Source of the DNA: Microbacterium flavum
Lineage (GTDB): Bacteria; Actinomycetota; Actinomycetes; Actinomycetales; Microbacteriaceae
Assembly: GCF_018717645.1 (NCBI RefSeq)
Contig: NZ_JAFLHG010000005.1
Span: 1 to 64,000, forward strand
Reading direction: 5' to 3'
Length of the DNA stretch: 64,000 nt
The position numbers and the translations under genes are program-made. How positions within the stretch are numbered: position 1 is the stretch's first letter; every line of letters starts with the position of its first letter. The notes under the pieces are model-generated. The model was given only the letters and a program-made list of their open reading frames with translations, ran no database searches and was not told the origin of the DNA. Below are positions 1 to 7,486 of the stretch, one piece after another.

Positions 1-73
1 GGACCGCGGCGGCCTTCTCCTCCGGCGAATACCGACGCGTCGTCGGCTTCCCCACTGTCTGCTCTTTCGGCAT
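1..73 (-). CDS. IS3-family transposase OrfA, N-terminal fragment (runs off the window)
   Basis: Reading the minus strand from an ATG at 73 gives a start MPKEQTVGKPTTRRYSPEEK, which is typical of the small helix-turn-helix OrfA protein of IS3-family elements. OrfA normally binds the element ends and is joined to the DDE catalytic OrfB by a ribosomal frameshift. Only the first 24 codons are in the window. The element end probably lies near 117, where a TGAG sequence on the minus strand starts the leader and istA homology resumes on the other side. The IS3 assignment rests on the N-terminal sequence alone. Confidence 0.6.
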   Translation of the reverse strand, partial: MPKEQTVGKPTTRRYSPEEKAAAV

Positions 74-117
74 AACCCCATCCTCGTTTCCAAGGTCAGG
101 AGTCTCCAACAAACTCA

Positions 118-767
118 GGGCGCTTCACATCGGCCGACAGGTCCGCGTCTCGCTACGCGCGTCGGAACTGGTCGTCTTCGACGGGCGCACCGTCATCGCG
201 CAGCATCCCCGCGTGGTGGCACGCGGCGCGGACAGCATCGACCTTGACCATTACCTCGAGGTGCTGCAGATCAAACCGGGCGCTCTTCCCGGCTCGACCG
301 CGTTAGCCCGCGCCCGGGCGGCGGGCGTGTTCACTGCAGCGCATGAAGCGTTCTGGGCGGCGACGAGGAAGGTGAACGGCGATGCGGCCGGGGCCAGGCA
401 GCTGATCGACGTGCTGCTACTGCACCGGTCGATGCCCGCAGTCGACGTGATTGCCGGGCTTACAGCGGCGGTGAGCATCGGCGCGGTCACGGCGGATGTC
501 GTCGCGGTCGAAGCACGCAGACATCACGCCGCCGGCACAGGTGGGGCCAGCCCAGACCGTCATCTTCCCGCGCAGACCCCGATCATCGAGCACCGTGTTG
601 TCATTCTCACCCAGCGGCGGTTGATGGAATCGGCCGCCGGGATTGCCGGTCTTCCCGCCGATACACGCCCCACACCCTCGGTCGCCGGCTACGACGACCT
701 GCTCACCCTGCACCGCCCCATCACGGATCGGCCGTTGGCTGCGTCTCGGAAGGACACCGCGTCATGA
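118..767 (+). pseudogene. istA: IS21-family transposase IstA, C-terminal fragment cut by an IS3-type element
   Basis: From about 120 the plus strand reads continuously through motifs of the IstA C-terminal region (IGRQVRVSLRASELVVFDGR, then LDHYLEVLQIKPGALPGSTA), well upstream of the first possible GTG start at 213. The DDE catalytic core lies upstream and is absent from the window; homology stops where the IS3-type end begins, so the gene was interrupted by that insertion. The fragment ends at 767 and overlaps the istB start at 764 (ATGA), the usual IstA-IstB arrangement. IstA would be the transposase that works with the ATPase IstB. Confidence 0.85.
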
Positions 768-1573
768 CAACCACGCCTGCCCCTGTCCCTACGTTCCGTC
801 GCCGCCGCGGGTTGACAGAGGAAGCCGCGATGGTCGCCATCGATCAGGCCTGCCGCCGGCTGCGCCTCCCCACGATCCGCGCGGTCGTGGATGACGCTGT
901 CGGGATCGCGCAGAAAGAGCAACTCAGCTATCACGGGCTGCTCGCCGAGCTACTCCTCGCGGAATGCGACGACCGGGACCGCCGTTCCTCGATCCGCCGG
1001 GTGAAAGCCGCCGGGTTCCCCCGAGACAAATGGTTGGGGGATTTCGATTTCGACGCGAACCCGAACATCAACCCGGCCACCATCAACACTCTCGCTACCG
1101 GCGATTGGGTTCGCCGGGGGCAACCGCTCTGCCTGATCGGTGACTCCGGGACCGGGAAGTCCCACCTCTTGATCGGGCTGGGCACTGCGGCTGCGGAGAA
1201 GGGGTTCCGCGTCAAGTACACCCTCGCTACCCGCCTCGTGAATGAACTTGTCGAGGCCGCCGACGACAAGACGCTCGCGCGTACCATCGCCCGCTACGGC
1301 CGGGTCGACCTGCTCCTGATCGACGAGCTCGGCTACATGGAACTGGACCGGCGCGGAGCGGAGCTGCTGTTCCAGGTCCTCGCCGAACGGGAAGAGAAGA
1401 ACTCAGTGGGAATCGCTTCGAACGAGTCGTTCTCCGGGTGGACGAAAACGTTCACCGACCCGCGGCTCTGCGCGGCGATCGTTGACCGGCTCACTTTCGG
1501 GGGGAACATCATCGAAACTGGCACCGACTCCTACCGCCTCGCCCACACCCGCCAGCAACACGCCACTCCCTAA
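764..1573 (+). CDS. istB: IS21-family helper ATPase IstB
   Basis: This 269-residue protein is the AAA+ regulator of IS21-type transposition; it oligomerises on target DNA and activates IstA. The Walker A motif GDSGTGKS lies near residue 130 and the Walker B motif LLLIDELGY near residue 185. Its length is normal for the family and it looks intact. The start overlaps the istA stop by four bases. With istA broken the element is probably not autonomous, but IstB itself has no visible damage. Confidence 0.92.
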   Translation: MTTTPAPVPTFRRRRGLTEEAAMVAIDQACRRLRLPTIRAVVDDAVGIAQKEQLSYHGLLAELLLAECDDRDRRSSIRRVKAAGFPRDKWLGDFDFDANPNINPATINTLATGDWVRRGQPLCLIGDSGTGKSHLLIGLGTAAAEKGFRVKYTLATRLVNELVEAADDKTLARTIARYGRVDLLLIDELGYMELDRRGAELLFQVLAEREEKNSVGIASNESFSGWTKTFTDPRLCAAIVDRLTFGGNIIETGTDSYRLAHTRQQHATP

Positions 1574-1639
1574 CCACCACAGACAGCATCGGTATCAGCG
1601 ACTGCGCCGCTCGAGTCCGTCGCTGGCCTCGGACGATTC

Positions 1640-2215
1640 CTAAGGGGTGGGGTCGGTTTCTTGACGTGCTGCTTTCCAGACGGCTCGTGCCGCGTCGGCG
1701 TTGAGGATACCGATTCCTACTCCGACGATGATGTCGAGCCAACCGGTCGCGAACCAGAACGTGAGGATGCCGACAGTGATGATCGCGATGTTGGCGAACG
1801 CGTCGTTACGGGCGGAGAGCCACGCAGCCTTGGTGAGGCTTCCACTGTGATGGCGGTGCCGCACCAGCAGCAGCGCTGCGGTCAGATTCACCAGCAGCGC
1901 GCCGAACGCGGTGATGGTGAGCGCGAACGGTTCGGGCGGGTAGGGGTCGAAGGCTTTGGCGATCGCCATCCAGATGGTCGCGATGGCCGGGATCAGGATC
2001 ACGAAAGCTAGGACCGAGCCGACCGTTCTGCGCCTGGTCGCCGTCCACGGCAGGGCGGCGAAGATGAGCAGGTTGATCAACGCGTCTTCGAGGAAATCGA
2101 CACTGTCAGCAAAGAGCGACACCGAACCGATTGTGAGCGCCACGGTGAATTCGACGAAAAAATAGCCGAGGTTCAGAAGGGCGACGGTCAGGACCACGCG
2201 GCGAAGCATCTGCAT
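1640..2215 (-). CDS. CDF-like cation transporter membrane protein
   Basis: The 191-residue protein has about six hydrophobic segments and resembles the membrane domain of cation diffusion facilitators, which export divalent metals in exchange for protons. A first-half motif FADSVDFLEDA and a second-half motif SARNDAFANI sit where the metal-site residues of TM2 and TM5 are expected (ADSxDFxED and NDxxxN rather than the usual HxxxD). There is no C-terminal cytoplasmic domain, so it belongs to the short CDF-like group. It reads convergently toward istB. The substrate cannot be told from sequence. Confidence 0.72.
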   Translation of the reverse strand: MQMLRRVVLTVALLNLGYFFVEFTVALTIGSVSLFADSVDFLEDALINLLIFAALPWTATRRRTVGSVLAFVILIPAIATIWMAIAKAFDPYPPEPFALTITAFGALLVNLTAALLLVRHRHHSGSLTKAAWLSARNDAFANIAIITVGILTFWFATGWLDIIVGVGIGILNADAARAVWKAARQETDPTP

Positions 2216-2334
2216 ACTGCCATCCTCGCAGTCCCCAGATCATCGCGAGGCTCGGCGAGCACCCACCCTTGACCAGCCAACACTACCGGGGCCAGATCAA
2301 GCCGTCACCCCGGGGCCAAACGAACTTGACATAG

Positions 2335-2820
2335 CCACTGCTCGCGTTCAACACGCCCGGCCGCGCCCTCTACAGCCCTGTCCTCAGTAGCGCCGCGCAG
2401 CCTGCTAACACCGCGCGGTTCACCTTCCTCGACGCGGGATCGCATGACTTCTGGGATGACTGGGCTGCGATGGCCGACGGGCTGGTCGCCACGCTGCGCG
2501 CCGAAGCCGGGCGGTACCCGACGGACAAACGCCTCACGGACCTTATCGGAGAGCTCGCGACCCGCAGCCCTGATTTCCGGAGCCGCTGGGCATCTCACGA
2601 GGTGTATCGGCACTCCACCGGGGCCAAGACCCTTCACCACCCCTTTGTGGGGGAGCTGACATTGACGTTCGAAGCGCTGACCTTCCCCGCCGACGATGGG
2701 CTGGCGCTCGTCGCCTACGACGCGGAGCCCGCATCACGATCAGCAGATGCTCTCCGGCTGCTGATGGCTTTGACCTCTGCACCTGTGGGCCTCGACGAGG
2801 GCTCCGGGCGGGAAGGTTGA
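2335..2820 (+). pseudogene. Remnant of a MmyB-type XRE-family regulator (C-terminal ligand-binding domain)
   Basis: The frame is related to the MmyB-like ligand-binding domain that follows an XRE helix-turn-helix in many actinobacterial regulators. Homology is visible from about 2338 (LAFNTPGRALYSPVL, then ARFTFLDAGSHDFWDDW) and continues through LRAEAGRYP and SPDFRSRWASHEVY to the end. A TAG stop at 2332-2334 lies just upstream and no helix-turn-helix precedes it. The ATG at 2470 lies inside the domain, so it is not a convincing gene start. The DNA-binding half is missing and the remnant is probably inactive as a regulator. Confidence 0.75.
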
Positions 2821-2853
2821 CCGCGTCCGGCGTGGCGAAGGAAGCGTGTGTTG

Positions 2854-2982
2854 TCAGTCGGCGAACTCGTCATCCTTGTCGTCGAGCTGGTCAGCGATGA
2901 TCGCGGCCAGCTTGACCGCGCCGGCCAACACACCCGCGATGACCACTGCCCCGCCAATGACACCTGCCGCGATGCTCCACAT
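2854..2982 (-). CDS. 42-residue single-span membrane peptide
   Basis: An ATG at 2982 is preceded at 7-base spacing by a perfect AGGAGG ribosome site. It opens a 42-codon frame beginning MWSIAAGVIGGAVVIAG, one hydrophobic helix, followed by a charged tail rich in Asp, Lys and Glu. The gene starts 20 bases after the stop of the DUF347-type membrane protein gene on the same strand, so the two are likely co-transcribed. It may be a small accessory subunit of that protein. No family was recognised. Confidence 0.6.
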   Translation of the reverse strand: MWSIAAGVIGGAVVIAGVLAGAVKLAAIIADQLDDKDDEFAD

Positions 2983-3002
2983 GCGGAGACCTCCTAATTT
3001 CT

Positions 3003-3812
3003 TCACCCGACCCGCGCCCGCGGAGCGTCCCGGGAAGCCAGCGCCGTCGAGGTCTGTGGACGGACATACATCACAGCGACAAGCACGATCATGATGATCG
3101 CGAAGCCGAGGGACACCCACCCCGACCCGACGCCGAGCCCCCCTTCGGCAGATGGCTTGCCGAGCCAGTCCGCGACCGACGCGCCGAGCGGGCGGGTCAA
3201 CACGTATGCGAACCAGAACGAGAACACGGCCCCCCAACGCCAATACCTGTACCCGACCGCCGGGAGCATGATCGCCGCGGCGAACAGGAAAACAGACGGC
3301 AGGTATCCGAGTCCCAGCCCCACTGCAGTGAGGTCGCCCACGGCGGTACCGAGCGCGAAGGTCCCCACGACGGCCGCCCAGTAGTAGAGCTCGCGACGAG
3401 TTGTGGTGATTTGGTGGACGGAAAGCGTCCGCTCGGTGCGCCGCCAGAGCGCGAACGTTCCCGCAAGCACGACCGCGTACAGTGCAGCCGTGGCGGCGTA
3501 CGACAAGCCGATCACCACGTGCATGACGTCGGCGGCCATCGTGCCGAACACTCCCACTGCGGCCACTGCCAGCCAGTACACCGCGGGGACATAGCGGCCT
3601 CGCGTCAGCTGCAAGACCAGGGCCAGGGCGAAGAAGACGAAGCCGAGGAAGACCGCGACGACAGGATCCATGATGCGGATGGAGAAATCCGAGAGGGCCT
3701 CACCCAGAGCCGTCGAAGCCGCTTTCGTAGCCCAGAAGACGAGTGTCGGCTCCGGCACCCGAGAGACGCTACCGGGCTCGAGGGCGCCGGTCCGGGGACG
3801 GTAGGGAGTCAT
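3003..3812 (-). CDS. DUF347/COG4705-type multi-pass membrane protein
   Basis: This 269-residue protein has about eight hydrophobic segments and an internal repeat of the form (F/Y)W-x(7-12)-GxAxxD: FWATKAASTALGEALSDF, YYWAAVVGTFALGTAVGD and FWFAYVLTRPLGASVADW. That repeat and the opening VPEPTLVFW are typical of the DUF347/COG4705 membrane-anchored proteins, whose biochemical role is not securely known. It is followed by the 42-residue membrane peptide gene. A tandem CTTAGA box lies 24-40 bases before the start, so it is a likely target of the two-component system encoded at 7.5-9.1 kb. Confidence 0.8.
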   Translation of the reverse strand: MTPYRPRTGALEPGSVSRVPEPTLVFWATKAASTALGEALSDFSIRIMDPVVAVFLGFVFFALALVLQLTRGRYVPAVYWLAVAAVGVFGTMAADVMHVVIGLSYAATAALYAVVLAGTFALWRRTERTLSVHQITTTRRELYYWAAVVGTFALGTAVGDLTAVGLGLGYLPSVFLFAAAIMLPAVGYRYWRWGAVFSFWFAYVLTRPLGASVADWLGKPSAEGGLGVGSGWVSLGFAIIMIVLVAVMYVRPQTSTALASRDAPRARVG

Positions 3813-3835
3813 AACGCCGAGCCTTCGACCCTTCG

Positions 3836-3852
3836 TCTAAGTCACTTCTAAG
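3836..3852 (-). promoter_or_regulatory. Tandem CTTAGA-N5-CTTAGA box upstream of the DUF347-type gene
   Basis: On the minus strand CTTAGA occurs at 3852-3847 and again at 3841-3836, exactly 11 bp apart. This is one helical turn, the layout of OmpR-family response-regulator sites. Both hexamers are perfect copies of the motif found upstream of four neighbouring transcription units. Confidence 0.6.
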
Positions 3853-3890
3853 AAAGTGCCGCTCGGCGACGGGCTGCGACAAGTGACGAT

Positions 3891-3920
3891 CGCGGGGCGC
3901 CTCGGACCAGACGCCCCGCG
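3891..3920 (-). terminator. Stem-loop downstream of the acidic secreted protein gene
   Basis: CGCGGGGCG at 3891-3899 pairs perfectly with CGCCCCGCG at 3912-3920 across a 12-base loop. It lies 42 bases beyond the stop of the minus-strand gene at 3962 and before the next promoter. No clear U-run follows, as is common for actinobacterial terminators. Confidence 0.55.
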
Positions 3921-3961
3921 ACCGGTGGGGGCGAGATGACGATGGGGTTCGTCGTCTCGAT

Positions 3962-4297
3962 TCAGTTGCCGCTCGACGACGAGGAGGCGTCGTCGTTGGT
4001 CTCCGTGTCGGTGTCCGCAGCCCCGCTGTCGTCGGCGGTTTCGGTGTCCGTGTCGGTCGCGCTGCTGTCGTCGGCGGTTTCGGTGTCCGTGTCGGCCGCA
4101 CCGTTGTCGTCGGCAGTTTCCGTGTCCGCGGTCGAGTTGCCGTCGACGGCCGCGGTGCCTGTGGCCGACGTGGAGCTCGCCGGCGCCGGCGTCGCTGCGT
4201 TGGCGGGCAGGGCGAGCGCGACACCACCGATACCGAGGACGAGGGCCGCTGCACCTCCGCCGATACTCGCGATGAGGGTCTTCTTCTGAACAGTCAT
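3962..4297 (-). CDS. Secreted acidic repeat protein
   Basis: The preferred start is the ATG at 4297, which has GGAG seven bases upstream; a longer frame to 4333 lacks a ribosome site. The 111-residue product starts MTVQKK, has a Gly/Ala-rich hydrophobic signal segment with a likely ALPANA-A cleavage site, and then a low-complexity mature part of about 75 residues built from three copies of a roughly 15-residue unit TETADDxxAxDTD. The mature part is strongly acidic with almost no basic residues. A metal-binding or cationic-peptide-binding role is possible but is only inferred from charge. A response-regulator-like box lies about 60-75 bases upstream. Confidence 0.65.
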   Translation of the reverse strand: MTVQKKTLIASIGGGAAALVLGIGGVALALPANAATPAPASSTSATGTAAVDGNSTADTETADDNGAADTDTETADDSSATDTDTETADDSGAADTDTETNDDASSSSSGN

Positions 4298-4355
4298 GTC
4301 ATGTCTCCATTCCGCGGGCGATTGGTCCCGCATAACCTCACCGTGACGTGCGGCC

Positions 4356-4372
4356 TCTGATGAGCGTCAAAG
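4356..4372 (-). promoter_or_regulatory. Degenerate tandem box (CTTTGA-N5-ATCAGA) upstream of the acidic secreted protein gene
   Basis: On the minus strand CTTTGA (4372-4367) and ATCAGA (4361-4356) are 11 bp apart, matching the local CTTAGA-N5-CTTAGA pattern with one and two differences. It lies in the intergenic space between the secreted protein gene and the divergent PAP2 gene. This is the weakest of the five boxes. Confidence 0.4.
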
Positions 4373-4424
4373 AATCAGCCGCCGGCGGTCAGCGTTGAGC
4401 AGATCCATAGGCGCTGTGGGACTT

Positions 4425-4441
4425 CTCAGTGCTGCCTTAGA
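4425..4441 (+). promoter_or_regulatory. Tandem CTCAGT-N5-CTTAGA box upstream of the PAP2 phosphatase gene
   Basis: CTCAGT at 4425-4430 and CTTAGA at 4436-4441 are 11 bp apart on the plus strand, 23 bases before the preferred PAP2 start at 4464. The orientation agrees with the direction of transcription, as in the other boxes. Confidence 0.55.
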
Positions 4442-4463
4442 GCCGACGACGGAGAGTGCATGG

Positions 4464-5147
4464 ATGCCGTCTTCACCACGCCGTTCCGCTGCATGGCTCA
4501 GCGTCTCCCTTGCCGCCCTCAGCCTGGTAGCCGCTGCGGTCAGTGGTCTGCTCATCGTGGCGTCGCCCACATGGTCGGACGCGGAGGTCGGACTCGTGGG
4601 CCTGGTGCACGGGCTGCACAGCACTGCCGGCGACGTCGTCGCCTTGGCGATCAACTCGGTGTTCGGGATCGGTGGAGGGATCCTTGTGTCGCTGATCGTG
4701 CTTTCTTGGATCCTGTTGGCCACGCGTTCGTGGCAGGACACGGTGCGCGCGGGCATCGTGCTGGTTGTTCCGTGGGCGTGCGTTGAGGCGCTCAAGCTGG
4801 TCGTACGGCGGCCTCGACCAGACCCCGCGATGCTGCAGCCGATGATCGTCGCTGATCCGATGTCGTTCAGTTATCCGAGCGGTCACACAGCCTTCGCGGC
4901 CGCGTTGTGCTGTGCTGTGGTTCTCGTCGTGCTGCCCCGACGTACGCGAGCATGGAGCGTGCCGGTGGCGGTGCTCGTCGTACTCGTGACGGCGTGGTCG
5001 CGTGTCTACCTCGGCGTTCACTACCCGACCGACGTGCTCGCGGCCGCAGTGGTCGTCCCTGTCGTATCGGTTGCGACTGCGCGCGCTGCCGCGGCGTGGC
5101 CTCTTCTGGCACCGCGGCACGTGACTGCGGTGAACCGGATCAGTTGA
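4464..5147 (+). CDS. PAP2-family membrane phosphatase
   Basis: A 227-residue integral membrane lipid phosphatase. The three PAP2 signature motifs are present: KLVVRRPRP (C1), PSGHT (C2) and SRVYLGVHYPTDV (C3), the last with the catalytic His and Asp. Such enzymes dephosphorylate lipid phosphates on the outer membrane face, among them undecaprenyl diphosphate. The ATG at 4464 is preferred because GGAG stands nine bases upstream; a TTG at 4395 would extend the frame without a ribosome site and across the regulatory box. The 3' end overlaps that of efeO by eight bases, convergently. Confidence 0.85.
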   Translation: MPSSPRRSAAWLSVSLAALSLVAAAVSGLLIVASPTWSDAEVGLVGLVHGLHSTAGDVVALAINSVFGIGGGILVSLIVLSWILLATRSWQDTVRAGIVLVVPWACVEALKLVVRRPRPDPAMLQPMIVADPMSFSYPSGHTAFAAALCCAVVLVVLPRRTRAWSVPVAVLVVLVTAWSRVYLGVHYPTDVLAAAVVVPVVSVATARAAAAWPLLAPRHVTAVNRIS

Positions 5148-6366
5148 GAATGGTGCCCGTCAATCGGGAAAGGGGTTCGGCGAGCGTGTTGATCTGATCG
5201 ACAAGCGCACGCTTGTCCGCTGCGGTGAGATCGGTGTAAGGCACGAAGCCCGCACTGAGGGAACCGTGCGTTGCGAGTTCGTTCTCGAGAGACGCGAATC
5301 CGGTCTGGATCCGCTCGACGAGTGTGGCCCCCTGCGCGCCGGTTGCCGAGGCGAAGTCCTTTACGAAACTGAACGACATCTTGGCGCCCTCGACGTTCGC
5401 GGCGAAGTCGTAGAGGTCGGTGTGCGACCACCAGTCCTCTTCCCCGGTGATCTTCTTGGTTGCGACCTCGTCGAGCAGGCTGATCGCTCCATTGGAGATC
5501 GCGGCGATGCCCTGACCGTCGAGAGCCGCCTGGAAGTCGTCTGAGTGCACGTAGTCGTACAGTTGGCCGATGTCGGCGACGAGGCGCTCGCCCAGTTGCG
5601 CGCGCTGTTCGGGAGTTGACGGGCTCCAGTTCTGCCATGCAGGGGTGACCTGATCGGCGTTGAGCGCATCAGCGGCGGGCACCCAGAGGTCCTTCTCGAT
5701 GCGGTGGAAACCGGTCCACTCAAGATTCTCCGCGACAGCATCGACCTCGCGGTAGTCGATCTTGGGGTCAAGGTCACCGAGTGTGCTCGCGACCGGCTCG
5801 ATGCGCTCATAGAAGGCGCGCACCTGCGGGAACTGTGCACGCGCGGTGACGTCGTCGCCGGCCGCATACGCAGCGGTGAAGGCCTTCGCCGCCGGGAGCA
5901 GTTGCTCGACCTGATCCTTCACGAACGCAGCGTACAGATTCACGGCCTGCTGCTTCTGCTGCGCATCTGCACCGGTAACGGCGACCTGATCGCCGGTGAC
6001 GGTGAACGCGGCGCGCCCGATACCTTCGCCGACCATTCCTGGTTTGCACACGGTGAGGTAGTTTCCCGGTTGCGCGGTGACGGTAAGCGTGCGACTCGCA
6101 CCCGGTGCGATGTTCTCGATCTCACCGACGACACGCAGCCCGTCGGAGGCGAGGAGGTAGAACTCGGTGACCTGAGTGCCGGTGTTGTTGACGTTGAATG
6201 CAAGAGTCCCGCTGGATGCGCCCGCAGCAGACACGCCACAGGTGTTGTCGTCGGAGGTCACGGTGAGCGCGTCGGCTGTGGTGGCGGCGTCCTTCGCCAC
6301 ACAGCCGGCGAGAGCGACCACCGCCACGGCAAGGGCGGTCACCGCCAGGGGGATGCGAGGGGTCAT
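5140..6366 (-). CDS. efeO: Iron-uptake lipoprotein EfeO (cupredoxin plus imelysin-like domain)
   Basis: The start at 6366 overlaps the efeU stop (ATGA) and gives a 408-residue lipoprotein with lipobox LAGC (Cys22). An N-terminal cupredoxin-like domain of about 100 residues is followed by the M75 imelysin-like domain with the GFHRIE motif typical of EfeO. EfeO presents ferrous or ferric iron to the permease EfeU at the membrane surface. Homologues have the same two-domain build and similar length. No efeB peroxidase gene follows: the next gene is the convergent PAP2 phosphatase. Confidence 0.92.
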   Translation of the reverse strand: MTPRIPLAVTALAVAVVALAGCVAKDAATTADALTVTSDDNTCGVSAAGASSGTLAFNVNNTGTQVTEFYLLASDGLRVVGEIENIAPGASRTLTVTAQPGNYLTVCKPGMVGEGIGRAAFTVTGDQVAVTGADAQQKQQAVNLYAAFVKDQVEQLLPAAKAFTAAYAAGDDVTARAQFPQVRAFYERIEPVASTLGDLDPKIDYREVDAVAENLEWTGFHRIEKDLWVPAADALNADQVTPAWQNWSPSTPEQRAQLGERLVADIGQLYDYVHSDDFQAALDGQGIAAISNGAISLLDEVATKKITGEEDWWSHTDLYDFAANVEGAKMSFSFVKDFASATGAQGATLVERIQTGFASLENELATHGSLSAGFVPYTDLTAADKRALVDQINTLAEPLSRLTGTILN

Positions 6367-7289
6367 GATTCTCCGACGAGGTGAGGTACGGGCGAGGGCG
6401 AGGCTGCACGGGTGGAGGCTCGGCGGCGAAGTCCGCGCGCGAAAAACGATCCGACGATGGCGATGTATCCGGCCCACGCGATCACCTGAAACCACGACAT
6501 GCGCGGCATAAATCCGACCGTCGCCTGAAGGACGGTGGCGAGAGCGCCGCCGGGTGCGATCGAGCTACTCAGATCGAACGCCCAGCCGAGCGGGAACCCG
6601 GCCCATCCGATGGCAACGGCACCGGTCGCAGGGTCGATAGGCGCACCCGCGGTGAAGGGGCCGGGGACCACGCCGGGTTCTTGCAGGTCTTTGAACGCGT
6701 ACGCAAGAACGCCTGCTGCCGCGATCACCAGAATGGCGCCCGTCCACGCGAAGAACAGCCGAAGGTTCACGCGCACAAGCCCGCGAGTGAGTAGCCACCC
6801 AGCGATCACCGCGGTGAGGATCCCGAGAATCGCACCCAACAGGGCTGCAGGCGCGTTCCCGAAAGACTGGACCAATGACCACAACAACAGTGTCGTCTCG
6901 ATCCCCTCGCGGGCGACCGACAGGAACCCGAGCGCGACCAACGCCCACATGCCACCGCGAGCGAGCGCCCGGTCCACGTCGCCCTCGAGCGTCGACTTCA
7001 TGGTCTTCGCGGTGCGCTGCATCCAGAACACCATCCACGTCACCATCGCCACGGCCGCCAGCGATAGCACTCCACCGATGATCTCTTGCGCCTGGAAGGT
7101 GAGGGTGTACGCGCCGAAGGTGAGGATTGCACCGATGGTCACGGCGAGAGTGACCGCCAGCCCGACGCCAGTCCACAGCCGCGGAAGCACGTCCCGCCGA
7201 CCCAGACGAGACACGTAAGCGACAAGCATCCCGACCACCAGCGCCGCCTCGAGACCCTCACGCAGGCCGATCAGAAAGGTCGCGAACAC
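6363..7289 (-). CDS. efeU: FTR1-family iron permease EfeU
   Basis: A 308-residue, about seven-span iron permease. It contains the two REGxE iron-binding motifs of the FTR1 family, LREGLEA near the N-terminus and AREGIET in the fourth span region. The GTG at 7289 is preferred because the protein then begins with the usual FATFLIGLREGLEA and a GGAG lies nine bases upstream; a GTG at 7328 would add 13 uncharacteristic residues. It is translationally coupled to efeO. A DtxR/IdeR-like operator 63-81 bases upstream suggests iron-dependent repression. Confidence 0.9.
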   Translation of the reverse strand: MFATFLIGLREGLEAALVVGMLVAYVSRLGRRDVLPRLWTGVGLAVTLAVTIGAILTFGAYTLTFQAQEIIGGVLSLAAVAMVTWMVFWMQRTAKTMKSTLEGDVDRALARGGMWALVALGFLSVAREGIETTLLLWSLVQSFGNAPAALLGAILGILTAVIAGWLLTRGLVRVNLRLFFAWTGAILVIAAAGVLAYAFKDLQEPGVVPGPFTAGAPIDPATGAVAIGWAGFPLGWAFDLSSSIAPGGALATVLQATVGFMPRMSWFQVIAWAGYIAIVGSFFARGLRRRASTRAASPSPVPHLVGES

Positions 7290-7351
7290 GACGGCACACT
7301 CCGCAGATGGGGTCAGAGGGGGAAGCACCCGCCGAACGAATCGTCGACGAG

Positions 7352-7370
7352 GCAGGTAAGGCGAACCTCA
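7352..7370 (-). promoter_or_regulatory. DtxR/IdeR-type iron box upstream of efeUO
   Basis: The 19-bp stretch at 7352-7370 matches the known actinobacterial iron-box consensus (TTAGGTTAGGCTAACCTAA) at 14 of 19 positions and retains both inner arms, AGGT and ACCT. Its place in front of an iron-uptake operon supports control by a DtxR/IdeR-family repressor; the repressor gene itself is not in the window. Confidence 0.65.
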
Positions 7371-7434
7371 CCGGGAGGTCACGATATCCCCGCTCCCGTC
7401 GGCGTGCAAAGCCTTAGTGGGGCATGATTCGTTT

Positions 7435-7451
7435 CTTAGAGACGTCTCAGA
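7435..7451 (+). promoter_or_regulatory. Tandem CTTAGA-N5-CTCAGA box upstream of the response regulator gene
   Basis: CTTAGA at 7435-7440 and CTCAGA at 7446-7451 are 11 bp apart, 35-52 bases upstream of the regulator's start at 7487. A further CTTAGT at 7413-7418 is exactly two periods (22 bp) upstream of the first hexamer. The site suggests autoregulation of the two-component operon. Confidence 0.6.
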
Positions 7452-7486
7452 ACGGGCCGCGAAGGGTGGTGGTGTGGAGGATGATC

